Below are positions 25,648 to 34,099 of a DNA stretch of 44,639 nt, piece after piece. Numbering within the stretch: the stretch's first letter is position 1; every line of letters starts with the position of its first letter. The DNA is from Actinomycetota bacterium (GTDB lineage Bacteria; Actinomycetota; Actinomycetes; Actinomycetales; Microbacteriaceae), in the NCBI GenBank assembly GCA_009702455.1, contig WLIA01000008.1:1-44639 (forward strand), read 5' to 3'. The translations under genes and the position numbers were made by a program. Below the pieces are notes generated by a model. It had not been told where the DNA came from. It saw only the letters and a list, made by a program, of their open reading frames with translations, and searched no databases.

Positions 25648-27012
25648 TTGTCTACCGAGAGCTACTGGGCAACTAAAGCTGATGAAGTCATGGATGCGCT
25701 GCTCACGCGTATTCCCGAGAACAAGCTGCGCCCACGGCTAGAACCAACCCGTCGCGCCGTCGAGTTGCTCGGTGACCCGCAGAAGTCTTATCGTGTGATT
25801 CACATCACCGGAACCAATGGCAAGACAACAACGACGAGAATCATCGAGCGCATTTTGCGCGAACTTGGGCTTCGCACCGGGCGCTTCACCAGCCCGCACC
25901 TGGTTCGGCTAAATGAGCGCATGGCTGTCGACGGAGAGCCGGTCGGCGACCAGCAAATGGCTGAGGTCTGGGCCGACATCGAGCCAATCTTGGCTATGGT
26001 CGATGCCGAACTAGAGGCCGCCGGCGACACCAAGCTCACCTTCTTTGAGGCCCTGGCCGTGCTGGGTTTTGCCGTTTTTGCCGACGCCCCGGTTGACGTT
26101 CTGGTGCTCGAAGTAGGCATGGGCGGCGAATGGGATAGCACCAATGTGGCCGATGGCGATGTTGCTGTCTTTACACCGATTTCTATCGATCACGCTGAGC
26201 GTCTTGGCAACACCGTGGCCGAGATCGCGCACACCAAATCGGGAATCATCAAGCCCGGCGCAATAGTTGTTTCGAGCGCTCAACCTGCCGAAGCGCTCAC
26301 GGTTATCGAAGCCAAGTCGAGCGCTATCGCAGAGCGCATCGCAGTTTACGGTCTCGACTTTGAAGTGCTCGATGTGGTTGCCGAAATGACCGGGCAGCGT
26401 TTTTCGGTGAAGACCTTGACCAGCGAATACAACGACCTTTTCTTGCCACTGCATGGCGAGTATCAGGCCGAGAACGCCGCCTTGGCGATCAGCGCGGTTG
26501 AAGCTTTCTTCGGCGCGAGCAATCGTTTGTTCGACGACGTTCTTCGCGTTGCCCTAGCAGATTCAACGTCACCCGGTCGTTTGCAGGTTGTCTCTCGCAA
26601 ACCGCTAACCATTCTTGACGCAGCGCACAATCCGGGTGGGGCAGAGGTTCTCGCGCGTGCCATGCAAAAATCTTTCGGCTCACCCGAAACCGTTGCGATC
26701 ATTTCGATTCTCGCCGACAAAGATGCAAGCGCACTGCTGTCAGCACTAGCCGGCACCGCAAAGACCTTCATCATCACCCAGTCGTCTTCACCGAGAGCGA
26801 TTGCGGTCGATGAGTTGGCGACTCTGGCAAAGACTGTTTTTGGCGAGGCGCGAGTTAAGACCGCAAGCAACGCGCTAACCGCGATGACCCTAGCTCGTCA
26901 GCTCGTTGCAGACGACGGTGCAATTTTGGTCACCGGTTCGATCACACTCGTCGGTGACGTTTTGAAGAACATTCAACTCAATGAAACAGATAGCGAAGGC
27001 AATGAAGAGTAA
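25648..27012 (+). CDS. folC: Bifunctional folylpolyglutamate/dihydrofolate synthase
   Basis: A 454-aa Mur-ligase-like enzyme that adds glutamate to folates. It shows the ATP-binding ITGTNGKTTTTRIIERIL motif (about 52-69), the folate-binding SPHLVRLNERM segment, VLEVGMGGEWDSTN, SIDHAERLGNTVAEIAHTKSGIIKPG and ILDAAHNPGG. Start is TTG at 25648, 9 nt after the ileS stop. The Shine-Dalgarno is weak, suggesting coupling to ileS translation. The end overlaps the DUF4233 gene by 32 nt. folC-DUF4233-ndk is a familiar actinobacterial order. Confidence 0.95.
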   Translation: MSTESYWATKADEVMDALLTRIPENKLRPRLEPTRRAVELLGDPQKSYRVIHITGTNGKTTTTRIIERILRELGLRTGRFTSPHLVRLNERMAVDGEPVGDQQMAEVWADIEPILAMVDAELEAAGDTKLTFFEALAVLGFAVFADAPVDVLVLEVGMGGEWDSTNVADGDVAVFTPISIDHAERLGNTVAEIAHTKSGIIKPGAIVVSSAQPAEALTVIEAKSSAIAERIAVYGLDFEVLDVVAEMTGQRFSVKTLTSEYNDLFLPLHGEYQAENAALAISAVEAFFGASNRLFDDVLRVALADSTSPGRLQVVSRKPLTILDAAHNPGGAEVLARAMQKSFGSPETVAIISILADKDASALLSALAGTAKTFIITQSSSPRAIAVDELATLAKTVFGEARVKTASNALTAMTLARQLVADDGAILVTGSITLVGDVLKNIQLNETDSEGNEE

Positions 27013-27409
27013 ATCAATCAAGAGGCTGTTGGCGTCGATCCTGTTGGCGTTCGAGTCGTTCATAGTTTTCTTTGCGACTCTTGCCGGTTTTGGCCTCAAG
27101 GTGGCAGACGGGCCAGTGGTCTGGGCCGTTGGGCTCAGCCTCTCGTTCTTGCTCATCGCCACCCCCGCCGTTCTTGGGCGCAAGGGCAGCTATGCATTCG
27201 GTTGGATCTTGCAGGCCCTCATTATTTCGATTGGCTTCTGGCTGACCCCGATGTTCTACATTGGCGGAATATTTGCATGCATGTGGGCCTGGGCCATGAT
27301 TGCCGGTTCGACAATTGACAAAGCCAAAAGTGCCTACGAGCGCGAGAAGGCTTCGTTCGGGCAGACTGGGAACATCGAAGTTTTTGAAATCGAAATCGAC
27401 AAGAAGTAG
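26981..27409 (+). CDS. DUF4233 family membrane protein
   Basis: A 142-aa protein with about four hydrophobic segments (roughly 17-38, 46-63, 73-92 and 93-112). A charged C-terminal tail (YEREKASFG...EIEIDKK) follows. The sequence and its place between folC and ndk match the actinobacterial DUF4233 family, whose function is unknown. The start could be ATG 26981 (32-nt overlap with folC) or ATG 27002 (8 codons later, MKSKSIKRLL); neither has a convincing Shine-Dalgarno, so translation is probably coupled to folC. Confidence 0.83.
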   Translation: MKQIAKAMKSKSIKRLLASILLAFESFIVFFATLAGFGLKVADGPVVWAVGLSLSFLLIATPAVLGRKGSYAFGWILQALIISIGFWLTPMFYIGGIFACMWAWAMIAGSTIDKAKSAYEREKASFGQTGNIEVFEIEIDKK

Positions 27410-27418
27410 GAGCTCAGA

Positions 27419-27829
27419 ATGACTCAGCAGACATTGGTGCTAATCAAGCCAGACGGCGTTAGACGCAACCTGATTGGTGAGATCATCGGCCGAATCGAAG
27501 CCAAGGGCTACATCGTTGTCGCAATGAAGAAGTTCACACCTACTCGCGAGCTGCTTGCCGAGCACTACGCCGAGCACGAGGGCAAAGCTTTCTACGAGCC
27601 GCTAGTTGAGTTCATGATGAGCGGCGATGTCGTTGCGCTCTGCGTCGAGGGCAACCGCGTTATCGAGGGTTTCCGCGCGCTTGCCGGCGCAACCGATCCA
27701 ACAGTTGCCGCGCCTGGCACCATCCGTGGAGATTTGGGTCGCGATTGGGCAACCAAAGTTCAGCAGAACCTCGTGCACGGTTCAGATTCTGAAGAGTCTG
27801 CTTCACGCGAAATTGCGCTCTGGTTCTAG
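27419..27829 (+). CDS. ndk: Nucleoside diphosphate kinase
   Basis: A 136-aa kinase that balances NTP pools by a ping-pong phosphohistidine mechanism. The N-terminus is [19 protein letters not shown], and the catalytic histidine is His120 in [12 protein letters not shown]. Length is standard. AGGAG lies 6 nt before the ATG. It is the last gene of ileS-folC-DUF4233-ndk and converges on the VKOR gene with 2 nt between the stops and no clear terminator. Confidence 0.97.
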   Translation: MTQQTLVLIKPDGVRRNLIGEIIGRIEAKGYIVVAMKKFTPTRELLAEHYAEHEGKAFYEPLVEFMMSGDVVALCVEGNRVIEGFRALAGATDPTVAAPGTIRGDLGRDWATKVQQNLVHGSDSEESASREIALWF

Positions 27830-27831
27830 AC

Positions 27832-28461
27832 CTAAATCAGGTTGAAGAAAGCCAACCAGAGGTTCCAGAATTCGATCGCAATAATCGTTGCGAGAACCAG
27901 CGCAAACACTAGCGAAACCAGCCAGGCCCAATCGTAGGCCTTAAAGAAGAAGTTAATCGATTTCGCTGGCACCGGCAGATAGCCTTCGCGTGCACCGTGA
28001 GTTAGCAATTGCCAAAACAGCGGGATGACCGCCGCCCACGCAACCATGCAGTAGGGGCAAAGTGATCCGATTTCGAAAACCGCGGCATTGAACAACCAGA
28101 GCACAAACACCAACGCGAGTGCGTGGCCAACAAAGAACAGCTGCCAGAACCAGTTGGCGAACCTAGCGCCTGCCAAGATCGCAAAGCCAACAACAATCGG
28201 AGCCATAAACGTGGCGATTCCGATCAGCGGGTTTGGAAAGCCGAATAGTGCGGCTTGCTCGCTTAGCATCACAGACTTGCAAGAGATAAAGGTGGCTACG
28301 TCGCACGACAACTTCTCGTCTGGGCTCGAGGCAACCCGAAAGCGGTCGAGCGTGAGCAGAAATGAGGCCAACCAGCCCATCATGCCTGCCGCAATTAGCA
28401 GCAGGGCAAAACCCCTAGACGCCTCTGTTGTTGGCATTTTTGCTGCTTTTTCGCTGGTCAT
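27832..28461 (-). CDS. Vitamin K epoxide reductase (VKOR) family protein
   Basis: A 209-aa integral membrane protein with about five helices. It carries the four conserved VKOR cysteines: Cys53 and Cys61 in the first loop (SCDVATFISCKSV) and the CPYC active site at 135-138. In bacteria VKOR re-oxidises a periplasmic DsbA-like partner and passes electrons to menaquinone. No thioredoxin-like domain is fused and no DsbA gene is visible here. I start at ATG 28461 because TAGACT precedes it by 7 nt (leaderless); the frame is open upstream but that extension is not VKOR-like. Its site between ndk and rne is typical of Microbacteriaceae as I recall. Confidence 0.9.
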   Translation of the reverse strand: MTSEKAAKMPTTEASRGFALLLIAAGMMGWLASFLLTLDRFRVASSPDEKLSCDVATFISCKSVMLSEQAALFGFPNPLIGIATFMAPIVVGFAILAGARFANWFWQLFFVGHALALVFVLWLFNAAVFEIGSLCPYCMVAWAAVIPLFWQLLTHGAREGYLPVPAKSINFFFKAYDWAWLVSLVFALVLATIIAIEFWNLWLAFFNLI

Positions 28462-28468
28462 GGGCTCA

Positions 28469-28474
28469 AGTCTA
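28469..28474 (-). promoter_or_regulatory. -10 hexamer of leaderless VKOR promoter
   Basis: On the minus strand TAGACT, 7 nt, ATG, with no Shine-Dalgarno. It fits the same pattern as several other genes in the window. Confidence 0.5.
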
Positions 28475-28720
28475 GCCCTGTGCCTACTGACTTTTCGGGT
28501 GGCGGGTGCCATACTAGAAGCAGTCGCTAAGGCCACACCCAAGGCGACGAAGATTTCTCGAGCATCCGTGAGATTGCCGTATAAGACCCATCGGGCAGCT
28601 GGCGCCACATCAAATGACTCGAAAAAAGGTTTGGTCAGTCACAAAAGTGGTTGACAGAGTTTTTAGGTTTGCAATCGGTGAGTGTGGCCCGATAGGCAAA
28701 CAGCTTGGAGTGCACCAGAA
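28475..28720 (+). other. Long rne leader/intergenic region, no gene recognised
   Basis: The longest non-coding stretch of the window (about 245 nt). Frames open across it in both directions, but none has a ribosome binding site or family resemblance. A perfect -35-like TTGACA lies at 28650-28655, but no good -10 follows at 16-18 nt. A GGAG at 28707-28710 serves rne. By analogy with other RNase E genes the leader may mediate autoregulation; this is not shown by the sequence. Confidence 0.4.
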
Positions 28721-30970
28721 ATGGTGAAGAAAGAATCATCAGAATCATCGGCGAAAGAGCCGGTAGTCAAAAAGCCTGCCGCGAAGAAGCCGGCAGCAAA
28801 CAAGGCTGACGCCAAGGCGACTGAAAAGAAGCCGGCTGCCAAATCGACTAAGAAGCCAACAAGCGCAGAGCCGACCGATCAGTCGGCCGAAGTCAAGCCA
28901 AAGTCTGCGGCTAAGGCACCAGCCAAAGCTCCGGGCAAAGCCTCTGGCAAAAAGAAAACTGCTACAGACGCCGCCGCTAAGCCCGATGCAAAAGCAAAAG
29001 TGCCCAAAACTGCAGGCAAGGTTGATGCACCACCTGTTGCGGTAACAGCAACCTCGATGATCTTCATGGCACCAGATCTGCCGACACCTGTTATCGACAA
29101 GAAGCGCGGCAGGCCGGTCGAAGACAAAAAGGGCAGCGATCAGCCAGAAAGCAACGTTCGCAGACGTTCGCGTCGACGCGAAGGCGAAATTGCCGAAGGC
29201 GAGCAGCTTCCACCAAACACGGTCGTAAAGGTTAGAACACCTCGCGAGCCGAAAGAATTCAGCAACGAGCCAACTCGAGTCAAGGGTTCAACCCGACTTG
29301 AGGCAAAGAAGCAACGTCGTCGCGATGGGCGCGATGCGGGTCGCAGACGCACAACCATCACCGAGTCAGAATTCTTGGCTCGTCGCGAGGCCGTTGAGCG
29401 CACGATGATTGTTCGTTCGAAAGACGAAAAGATTCAGCTCGGCGTTCTAGAAGACAAAGTTTTGGTCGAGCACTATGTTGCAAAAGCCTCTGAGGCTTCA
29501 CTAATCGGCAACGTCTATCTGGGTAAGGTTCAGAACGTTTTGCCATCTATGGAAGCTGCTTTCGTTGACATCGGCCGCGGCCGCAACGCAGTGCTTTACT
29601 CGGGTGAGGTCGACTGGGAGCTTGCCGAGACTGGCAATCAGCCTCGACGCATTGAACTCGCGCTCAAGAGCGGCGACACCGTCTTGGTTCAGGTAACCAA
29701 GGATCCGGTTGGTCAAAAGGGTGCACGCCTTACTTCGCAGATCTCGCTACCGGGTCGCTACCTTGTCTATGTGCCAAACGGTTCGATGAACGGCATCTCT
29801 CGAAAGCTGCCAGAATCTGAGCGCGCGAGACTTAAGAAGATTCTCAAAGAAGTTTTGCCAGAAGAAGCCGGTGTAATTGTTCGCACGGCATCTGAGGGTG
29901 CCACAGAAGAGCAACTGACTCTTGATGTTCAGCGCTTGCAAGAGCAGTGGGCTGACATCGAAAAGAAAGTGAAGAAGGGCAACGCTCCGGTATTGCTTCA
30001 CAGCGAGCCAGACTTGCTCGTCAAAATTGTTCGCGACGTTTTCAACGAAGACTTTCAGAAGATGGTCATTTCTGGTGGCGACTCGCACCAGGTCATCACC
30101 GAGTATTTGCAGGGCGTTGCACCTGATCTGCTCGAGCGCATCGAAATCTACAAGGGCGAAAAAGACATCTTCGACGAGTATCGAATCGGCGAGCAAATCG
30201 CAAAAGCTCTTGATCGCAAGGTCTATCTTCCGAGCGGTGGCTCTCTAGTTATCGATAGAACCGAAGCCATGACGGTAGTCGATGTGAACACCGGAAAGTT
30301 TGTTGGCTCTGGAGGAAACCTCGAAGAGACGGTCACCAAAAACAACCTCGAGGCCGCAGAAGAACTCGTTCGCCAACTCAGATTGCGTGATATCGGTGGA
30401 ATCGTGGTCGTTGACTTCATCGACATGGTTCTCGAATCAAACCGCGATTTGGTTTTGAGGCGTTTGATGGAGTGCTTGAGCCGTGACAGAACCAAACACC
30501 AGGTAGCCGAAGTTACATCTCTAGGTCTAGTTCAGATGACGAGAAAGAAACTCGGTATCGGTCTTCTCGAAGCTTTCAGCGAACCTTGTGAAGCTTGTGC
30601 TTCGCGTGGCGTGATCGTGCACCACGAGCCAATCATGCGTTCAAAGCATGTTGGCGAGGATGCCCGCCCGCCGAAGCAAAACGGCAAGTCGAAGAATCGC
30701 GAAAAGAAGCAAGAAGTTCCGAAGGTCGTCACGGGGGAGCGCGCTGCTGAGGTTGGCAACGCGTTGACCAAGATTGCCGCCTCGACTCTGGCCGCTAGCG
30801 AAGCCGCTGGCGAGACCAGCCCAATTGTGGCCGCGGTTGCCGCGACCGATAAGCCTGATGCTGCCGAATCGAGCGAACTGCTTGAGTCGGTTCTAGACGC
30901 ACTGCCTGAGCCGAAGGCTCACGGTCAGGGTCGCAGAAGGCCGAGAAGTCGCAGAGGGTCGTCTAAATAG
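28721..30970 (+). CDS. rne: Ribonuclease E/G family endoribonuclease
   Basis: A 749-aa RNase E/G that cleaves single-stranded AU-rich RNA in mRNA decay and rRNA/tRNA processing. The start is ATG 28721 with GGAG 10 nt upstream. Residues 1-about 95 form a Lys/Ala/Pro-rich disordered arm with repeated KKPAA-like units. A basic region (RRRSRRREGE) follows, and the S1 domain lies near 265-310 (GNVYLGKVQNVLPSMEAAFV). The catalytic metal-binding Asp region is VVDVNTGKFVG (about 517) and IVVVDFIDMV. The zinc-link CxxC is kept as CEAC (about 623-626). A C-terminal tail ends in GRRRPRSRRGSSK. The long disordered ends, with the catalytic core in the middle, are the actinobacterial layout. Confidence 0.95.
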   Translation: MVKKESSESSAKEPVVKKPAAKKPAANKADAKATEKKPAAKSTKKPTSAEPTDQSAEVKPKSAAKAPAKAPGKASGKKKTATDAAAKPDAKAKVPKTAGKVDAPPVAVTATSMIFMAPDLPTPVIDKKRGRPVEDKKGSDQPESNVRRRSRRREGEIAEGEQLPPNTVVKVRTPREPKEFSNEPTRVKGSTRLEAKKQRRRDGRDAGRRRTTITESEFLARREAVERTMIVRSKDEKIQLGVLEDKVLVEHYVAKASEASLIGNVYLGKVQNVLPSMEAAFVDIGRGRNAVLYSGEVDWELAETGNQPRRIELALKSGDTVLVQVTKDPVGQKGARLTSQISLPGRYLVYVPNGSMNGISRKLPESERARLKKILKEVLPEEAGVIVRTASEGATEEQLTLDVQRLQEQWADIEKKVKKGNAPVLLHSEPDLLVKIVRDVFNEDFQKMVISGGDSHQVITEYLQGVAPDLLERIEIYKGEKDIFDEYRIGEQIAKALDRKVYLPSGGSLVIDRTEAMTVVDVNTGKFVGSGGNLEETVTKNNLEAAEELVRQLRLRDIGGIVVVDFIDMVLESNRDLVLRRLMECLSRDRTKHQVAEVTSLGLVQMTRKKLGIGLLEAFSEPCEACASRGVIVHHEPIMRSKHVGEDARPPKQNGKSKNREKKQEVPKVVTGERAAEVGNALTKIAASTLAASEAAGETSPIVAAVAATDKPDAAESSELLESVLDALPEPKAHGQGRRRPRSRRGSSK

Positions 30971-30991
30971 GCGATTTCTGGGCAAATAGGT

Positions 30992-31020
30992 TTGACCAAG
31001 CTGCTTTTGGTGGCTAAACT
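30992..31020 (+). promoter_or_regulatory. Sigma70-type promoter for rplU-rpmA
   Basis: -35 TTGACC (30992-30997), a 17-nt spacer and -10 TAAACT (31015-31020). The predicted start near 31027 gives a leader of about 60 nt before the rplU GTG. This is the cleanest two-box promoter I see in the window. Confidence 0.75.
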
Positions 31021-31086
31021 TGAAGCTCGTTGCCTGCTGAGTTTCGCAAATGCAACAAATTCAACTTTTGAACAAAGGGTAGATCT

Positions 31087-31395
31087 GTGGTTTACGCAGT
31101 AGTCCGCGCAGGCGGACGTCAAGAGAAGGTGTCAGTAGGCACCATCGTTACGCTTGACCGCATCAAGGCAGTTGCCGGCGGCAAGATCGAACTTCCTGCA
31201 CTATTGCTGGTTGACGGCGACAAGGTCACTTCAGACGCCGCTGCATTGGCAAAGGTAAAAGTAACCGCAGAGGTTATCGGTGACCTACGCGGTCCGAAGA
31301 TCATCATCCAGCACTACAAGAACAAGACCGGCTTTAAGCGCCGCATGGGTTTCCGCGCAGAGTTGACCCGTGTTCAGGTCACCGAGATCAAGTAA
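31087..31395 (+). CDS. rplU: 50S ribosomal protein L21
   Basis: A 102-aa large-subunit protein. Start is GTG 31087 with AAAGGG 7 nt upstream. [20 protein letters not shown] at the N-terminus and the C-terminal [13 protein letters not shown] segment are family hallmarks. Length is typical. It forms the rplU-rpmA operon (14-nt gap) under the promoter at 30992-31020. The leader of about 60 nt could carry feedback control, but I recognise no specific motif. Confidence 0.97.
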   Translation: MVYAVVRAGGRQEKVSVGTIVTLDRIKAVAGGKIELPALLLVDGDKVTSDAAALAKVKVTAEVIGDLRGPKIIIQHYKNKTGFKRRMGFRAELTRVQVTEIK

Positions 31396-31409
31396 AGGAC
31401 TGAGCAAAA

Positions 31410-31664
31410 ATGGCTTCCAAAAAAGGTGTTAGCTCGACCCGAAACGGTCGCGATTCAAACGCACAGCGTCTTGGCGTAAAGCGTTACGCAGGTCAAGAAG
31501 TAAACGCGGGCGAAATCATCGTTCGTCAGCGCGGAACTCACTTTCACCCTGGTGTAAACGTGGGTCGCGGCAAAGACGACACACTTTTCGCACTTGCTGC
31601 AGGCGCAGTTCAGTTCGGCACCAAGGGTGGCCGCCGAGTAGTAAACATTGTTGCTGCTGCTTAA
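31410..31664 (+). CDS. rpmA: 50S ribosomal protein L27
   Basis: An 84-aa large-subunit protein whose N-terminus reaches the peptidyl-transferase centre. It starts [17 protein letters not shown], so there is no cleaved N-terminal extension of the Firmicutes type. [23 protein letters not shown] and [14 protein letters not shown] are characteristic. AAAGGA overlaps the rplU stop. A strong terminator follows before obg. Confidence 0.97.
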   Translation: MASKKGVSSTRNGRDSNAQRLGVKRYAGQEVNAGEIIVRQRGTHFHPGVNVGRGKDDTLFALAAGAVQFGTKGGRRVVNIVAAA

Positions 31665-31682
31665 CTAGCAAAACTTTCAGCG

Positions 31683-31712
31683 AGGCGAGCCTTTGGCTCG
31701 CCTTTGCTGTTT
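31683..31712 (+). terminator. Terminator after rpmA
   Basis: AGGCGAGCC (31683-31691) pairs with GGCTCGCCT (31695-31703), with a TTT loop and the T-rich tail TTGCTGTTTCTC. CTTTGCT at 31702-31708 can also pair with AGCAAAG at 31717-31723, an alternative hairpin that would occupy the T-rich tail. Confidence 0.75.
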
Positions 31713-31740
31713 CTCAAGCAAAGAACTCAGGGAGGGAATC

Positions 31741-33318
31741 ATGGTTTCATTTGTAGATCAAGTGACCCTTCACCTGCGCGCCGGAAACGGCGGCGACGGC
31801 TGCGTTTCAGTTCACCGCGAAAAATTTAAGCCTCTAGCCGGCCCGGATGGCGCCGATGGAGGCAACGGCGGTACCATCTCGCTAATCGCCGATCCAAATA
31901 CCACGACCTTGCTCGAGTATCACTTTCACCCGCACCGCAGCGGTGGAGACGGTGGCGATGGCGCGGGTGACTTCAGAAACGGAGCCACGGGCGCAGACAT
32001 TAAGCTTCCGGTGCCAATCGGCACGGTTGTGAAATCTGCCAGTGGCGACTTCATCGCCGACCTGCTCGAACCTGGCATGGAGCTCGTTGTTGCCGAAGGC
32101 GGCATGGGCGGCAAGGGCAACGCAGCACTTGCCAACTCAAAGCGCAAAGCTCCAGGCTTTGCTCTTCTCGGCGTTCCTGGTTGGCAGGGCGATGTCATTC
32201 TCGAGCTCAAGACCGTTGCAGACGTTGCGCTCGTCGGGTATCCCAGCGCCGGAAAATCTAGCCTTATTGCTGCCATGTCGGCCGCACGTCCGAAGATTGC
32301 AGACTACCCGTTCACAACTTTGCACCCGAATCTCGGCGTGGTTCAGGCCGAGCAAACCCGTTACGTCATCGCCGATGTGCCAGGCCTTATCGAAGGTGCC
32401 AGTGAGGGCAAGGGCCTCGGGCTTCAGTTCTTGCGACACGTTGAGCGCTGCTCGGCACTGCTGCACGTAATCGATTGTGCGACCATCGAGCCAATGCGCG
32501 ACCCGATTACCGATCTCGACAAGATTTTGGTCGAGCTCAATGCCTATCAGGTGCCAGAAGGTGAGTTGCCGCTAACCGAGCGTCCGCAGCTAATCGCCTT
32601 GAACAAGGCCGATGTTCCTGACGCGCGCGAATTGGCAGAGTTCGTAAAACCAGAACTCGAAGCCCGAGGCTATCGAGTGTTCATCGTTTCGGCAGCAAGC
32701 CGCGAGGGTTTGCGCGAGTTGAACTTTGCGCTTGCGCAACTGGTTGAGCAAGAGCGCAAGACCAAGTCAACAATCGCACCTGTCTTGCCTCGAATTACTC
32801 TTATGCAGCAGCGTCGCGACGAGAGCAAGTTCACGGTTACCAAAGAGAACTCGCACGACGGAGAGTTCTTCAGAATTCTCGGCGTCAAGCCAGAACGCTG
32901 GGTTGCACAAACTCAGTTTGGCAACGATGAAGCGGTGGGTTACCTCGGTGATCGTCTTTTCAAGATCGGTGTCGAAGAAGCGTTGTTCAAGGCCGGCGCA
33001 TCAGCTGGCTCGACGGTAGTGATTGGCCCTGGCCAAGGTGTGCTGTTCGACTGGGAGCCATCGATTGCAAGTGCCGGTGAACTCATCGGAGGTCGTCGCG
33101 GCGAGGACATTCGCATCGACCAGAATCCACGCAGAACCACAAACGATCGACGCGCCAGCTACAAGGAACGCATGGATCTCAAGGCCGAAATCCGAGCAGA
33201 GATGGATCGCGAACGTAAGGCCGGTGTCTGGTCTAAGCCAGAAGACTTTAAGCCGAGTTCGAAAGATATCGACCCGCAACTCGAAGAGAGTTTGGGCGAA
33301 AGCGAGCGCGAGAGCTAA
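31741..33318 (+). CDS. obg: GTPase Obg (CgtA)
   Basis: A 525-aa essential GTPase that acts in 50S assembly and stress responses. The start is ATG 31741 with GGGAGGG upstream; the open frame before it lies in the terminator region. The glycine-rich Obg fold is at about 1-160 (HLRAGNGGDGCVSVHREKF). The G domain follows, with GYPSAGKSSL, DVPGLIEGAS and NKADVP. The C-terminal OCT domain runs from about 350 to 430 and ends in an extra charged tail to 525. The tail is typical of actinobacteria, which have long Obg proteins. TAATG overlaps the proB start by 1 nt. Confidence 0.96.
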   Translation: MVSFVDQVTLHLRAGNGGDGCVSVHREKFKPLAGPDGADGGNGGTISLIADPNTTTLLEYHFHPHRSGGDGGDGAGDFRNGATGADIKLPVPIGTVVKSASGDFIADLLEPGMELVVAEGGMGGKGNAALANSKRKAPGFALLGVPGWQGDVILELKTVADVALVGYPSAGKSSLIAAMSAARPKIADYPFTTLHPNLGVVQAEQTRYVIADVPGLIEGASEGKGLGLQFLRHVERCSALLHVIDCATIEPMRDPITDLDKILVELNAYQVPEGELPLTERPQLIALNKADVPDARELAEFVKPELEARGYRVFIVSAASREGLRELNFALAQLVEQERKTKSTIAPVLPRITLMQQRRDESKFTVTKENSHDGEFFRILGVKPERWVAQTQFGNDEAVGYLGDRLFKIGVEEALFKAGASAGSTVVIGPGQGVLFDWEPSIASAGELIGGRRGEDIRIDQNPRRTTNDRRASYKERMDLKAEIRAEMDRERKAGVWSKPEDFKPSSKDIDPQLEESLGESERES

Positions 33319-34097
33319 TGGTTCTGCAAAATCGTTCAGAAATTGCCACCGCCAACAGAGTGGTCGTCAAGGTTGGCTCATCTTCAATTAGCGGCAAGAA
33401 CGCCGCAAAAATTGCGAATCTCGTTGCCGCGCTTGCGACAGCTCACAAATCTGGTCAAGAAGTCATTCTCGTCACATCCGGTGCTATCGCAACTGCTATT
33501 CCACTTTTCGGCCTAGAGACCCGACCAGACGATCTGGCAACATCTCAGGCGCTGGCTTCTATCGGTCAGGGCAGGCTTATCGCGCGCTACCAAGAGAGCC
33601 TCGAGCGATACGACATCATCGCGGGTCAGGTTTTGCTAACGGCCCAGGATCTCGAGGGCGAAGAAACCAGCACGAATGCCAAGAGCGCCATGCAGCGCTT
33701 GCTCGAATTGCGTGCGATTCCGATCGTCAACGAGAACGACACCGTGGCGACCGCTGAAATTAGGTTTGGAGACAACGACAGGCTCGCGGCTTTGGTTGCG
33801 GTTTTGGTTGAAGCCGATGCGCTCATTTTGCTCAGCGATGTCGACGCCCTTTATAACAAGCCACCAAGCGAGCCAGGAGCCGTTCGGCTCGATGAGGTGC
33901 GTTTTGGTGAAGACCTATCGCAGTTTGACATTGCCGGCTCGGGCAGCAGCGTTGGCACCGGGGGAGCTATCACAAAGGTTGCCGCCGCAGAGATTGCCAC
34001 TGCGGCCGGAGTTTCTGTTCTGCTAACCTCGGCAGACTTGGTTGCCGAGGCACTCAGCGGTGCTGCGGTTGGCACCTGGTTCGAGGCGAAAGGGTAG
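33318..34097 (+). CDS. proB: Glutamate 5-kinase without PUA domain
   Basis: A 259-aa amino-acid kinase that makes gamma-glutamyl phosphate, the first step of proline synthesis. The kinase domain is complete: VVVKVGSSSISG at the N-terminus, VTSGAIATA, PIVNENDTVA, FGDNDRLAALVA, LLSDVDALY and GTGGAITKVAAA. Unlike E. coli ProB (about 367 aa) it stops after the kinase domain and lacks the C-terminal PUA domain. The start is coupled to the obg stop (TAATG), and proA follows after 2 nt. This is a normal functional kinase as far as visible. Confidence 0.95.
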   Translation: MVLQNRSEIATANRVVVKVGSSSISGKNAAKIANLVAALATAHKSGQEVILVTSGAIATAIPLFGLETRPDDLATSQALASIGQGRLIARYQESLERYDIIAGQVLLTAQDLEGEETSTNAKSAMQRLLELRAIPIVNENDTVATAEIRFGDNDRLAALVAVLVEADALILLSDVDALYNKPPSEPGAVRLDEVRFGEDLSQFDIAGSGSSVGTGGAITKVAAAEIATAAGVSVLLTSADLVAEALSGAAVGTWFEAKG

Positions 34098-34099
34098 CC

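Noticed and set aside
28462-28608. N-terminal extension of the VKOR frame up to 28608
   Set aside because: No Shine-Dalgarno, not VKOR-like, and a good leaderless promoter hexamer lies 7 nt before ATG 28461.
28721-29000. KPAAK-like tandem DNA repeat
   Set aside because: Repetition is at the protein level; the DNA copies differ too much to be a tandem repeat or CRISPR.
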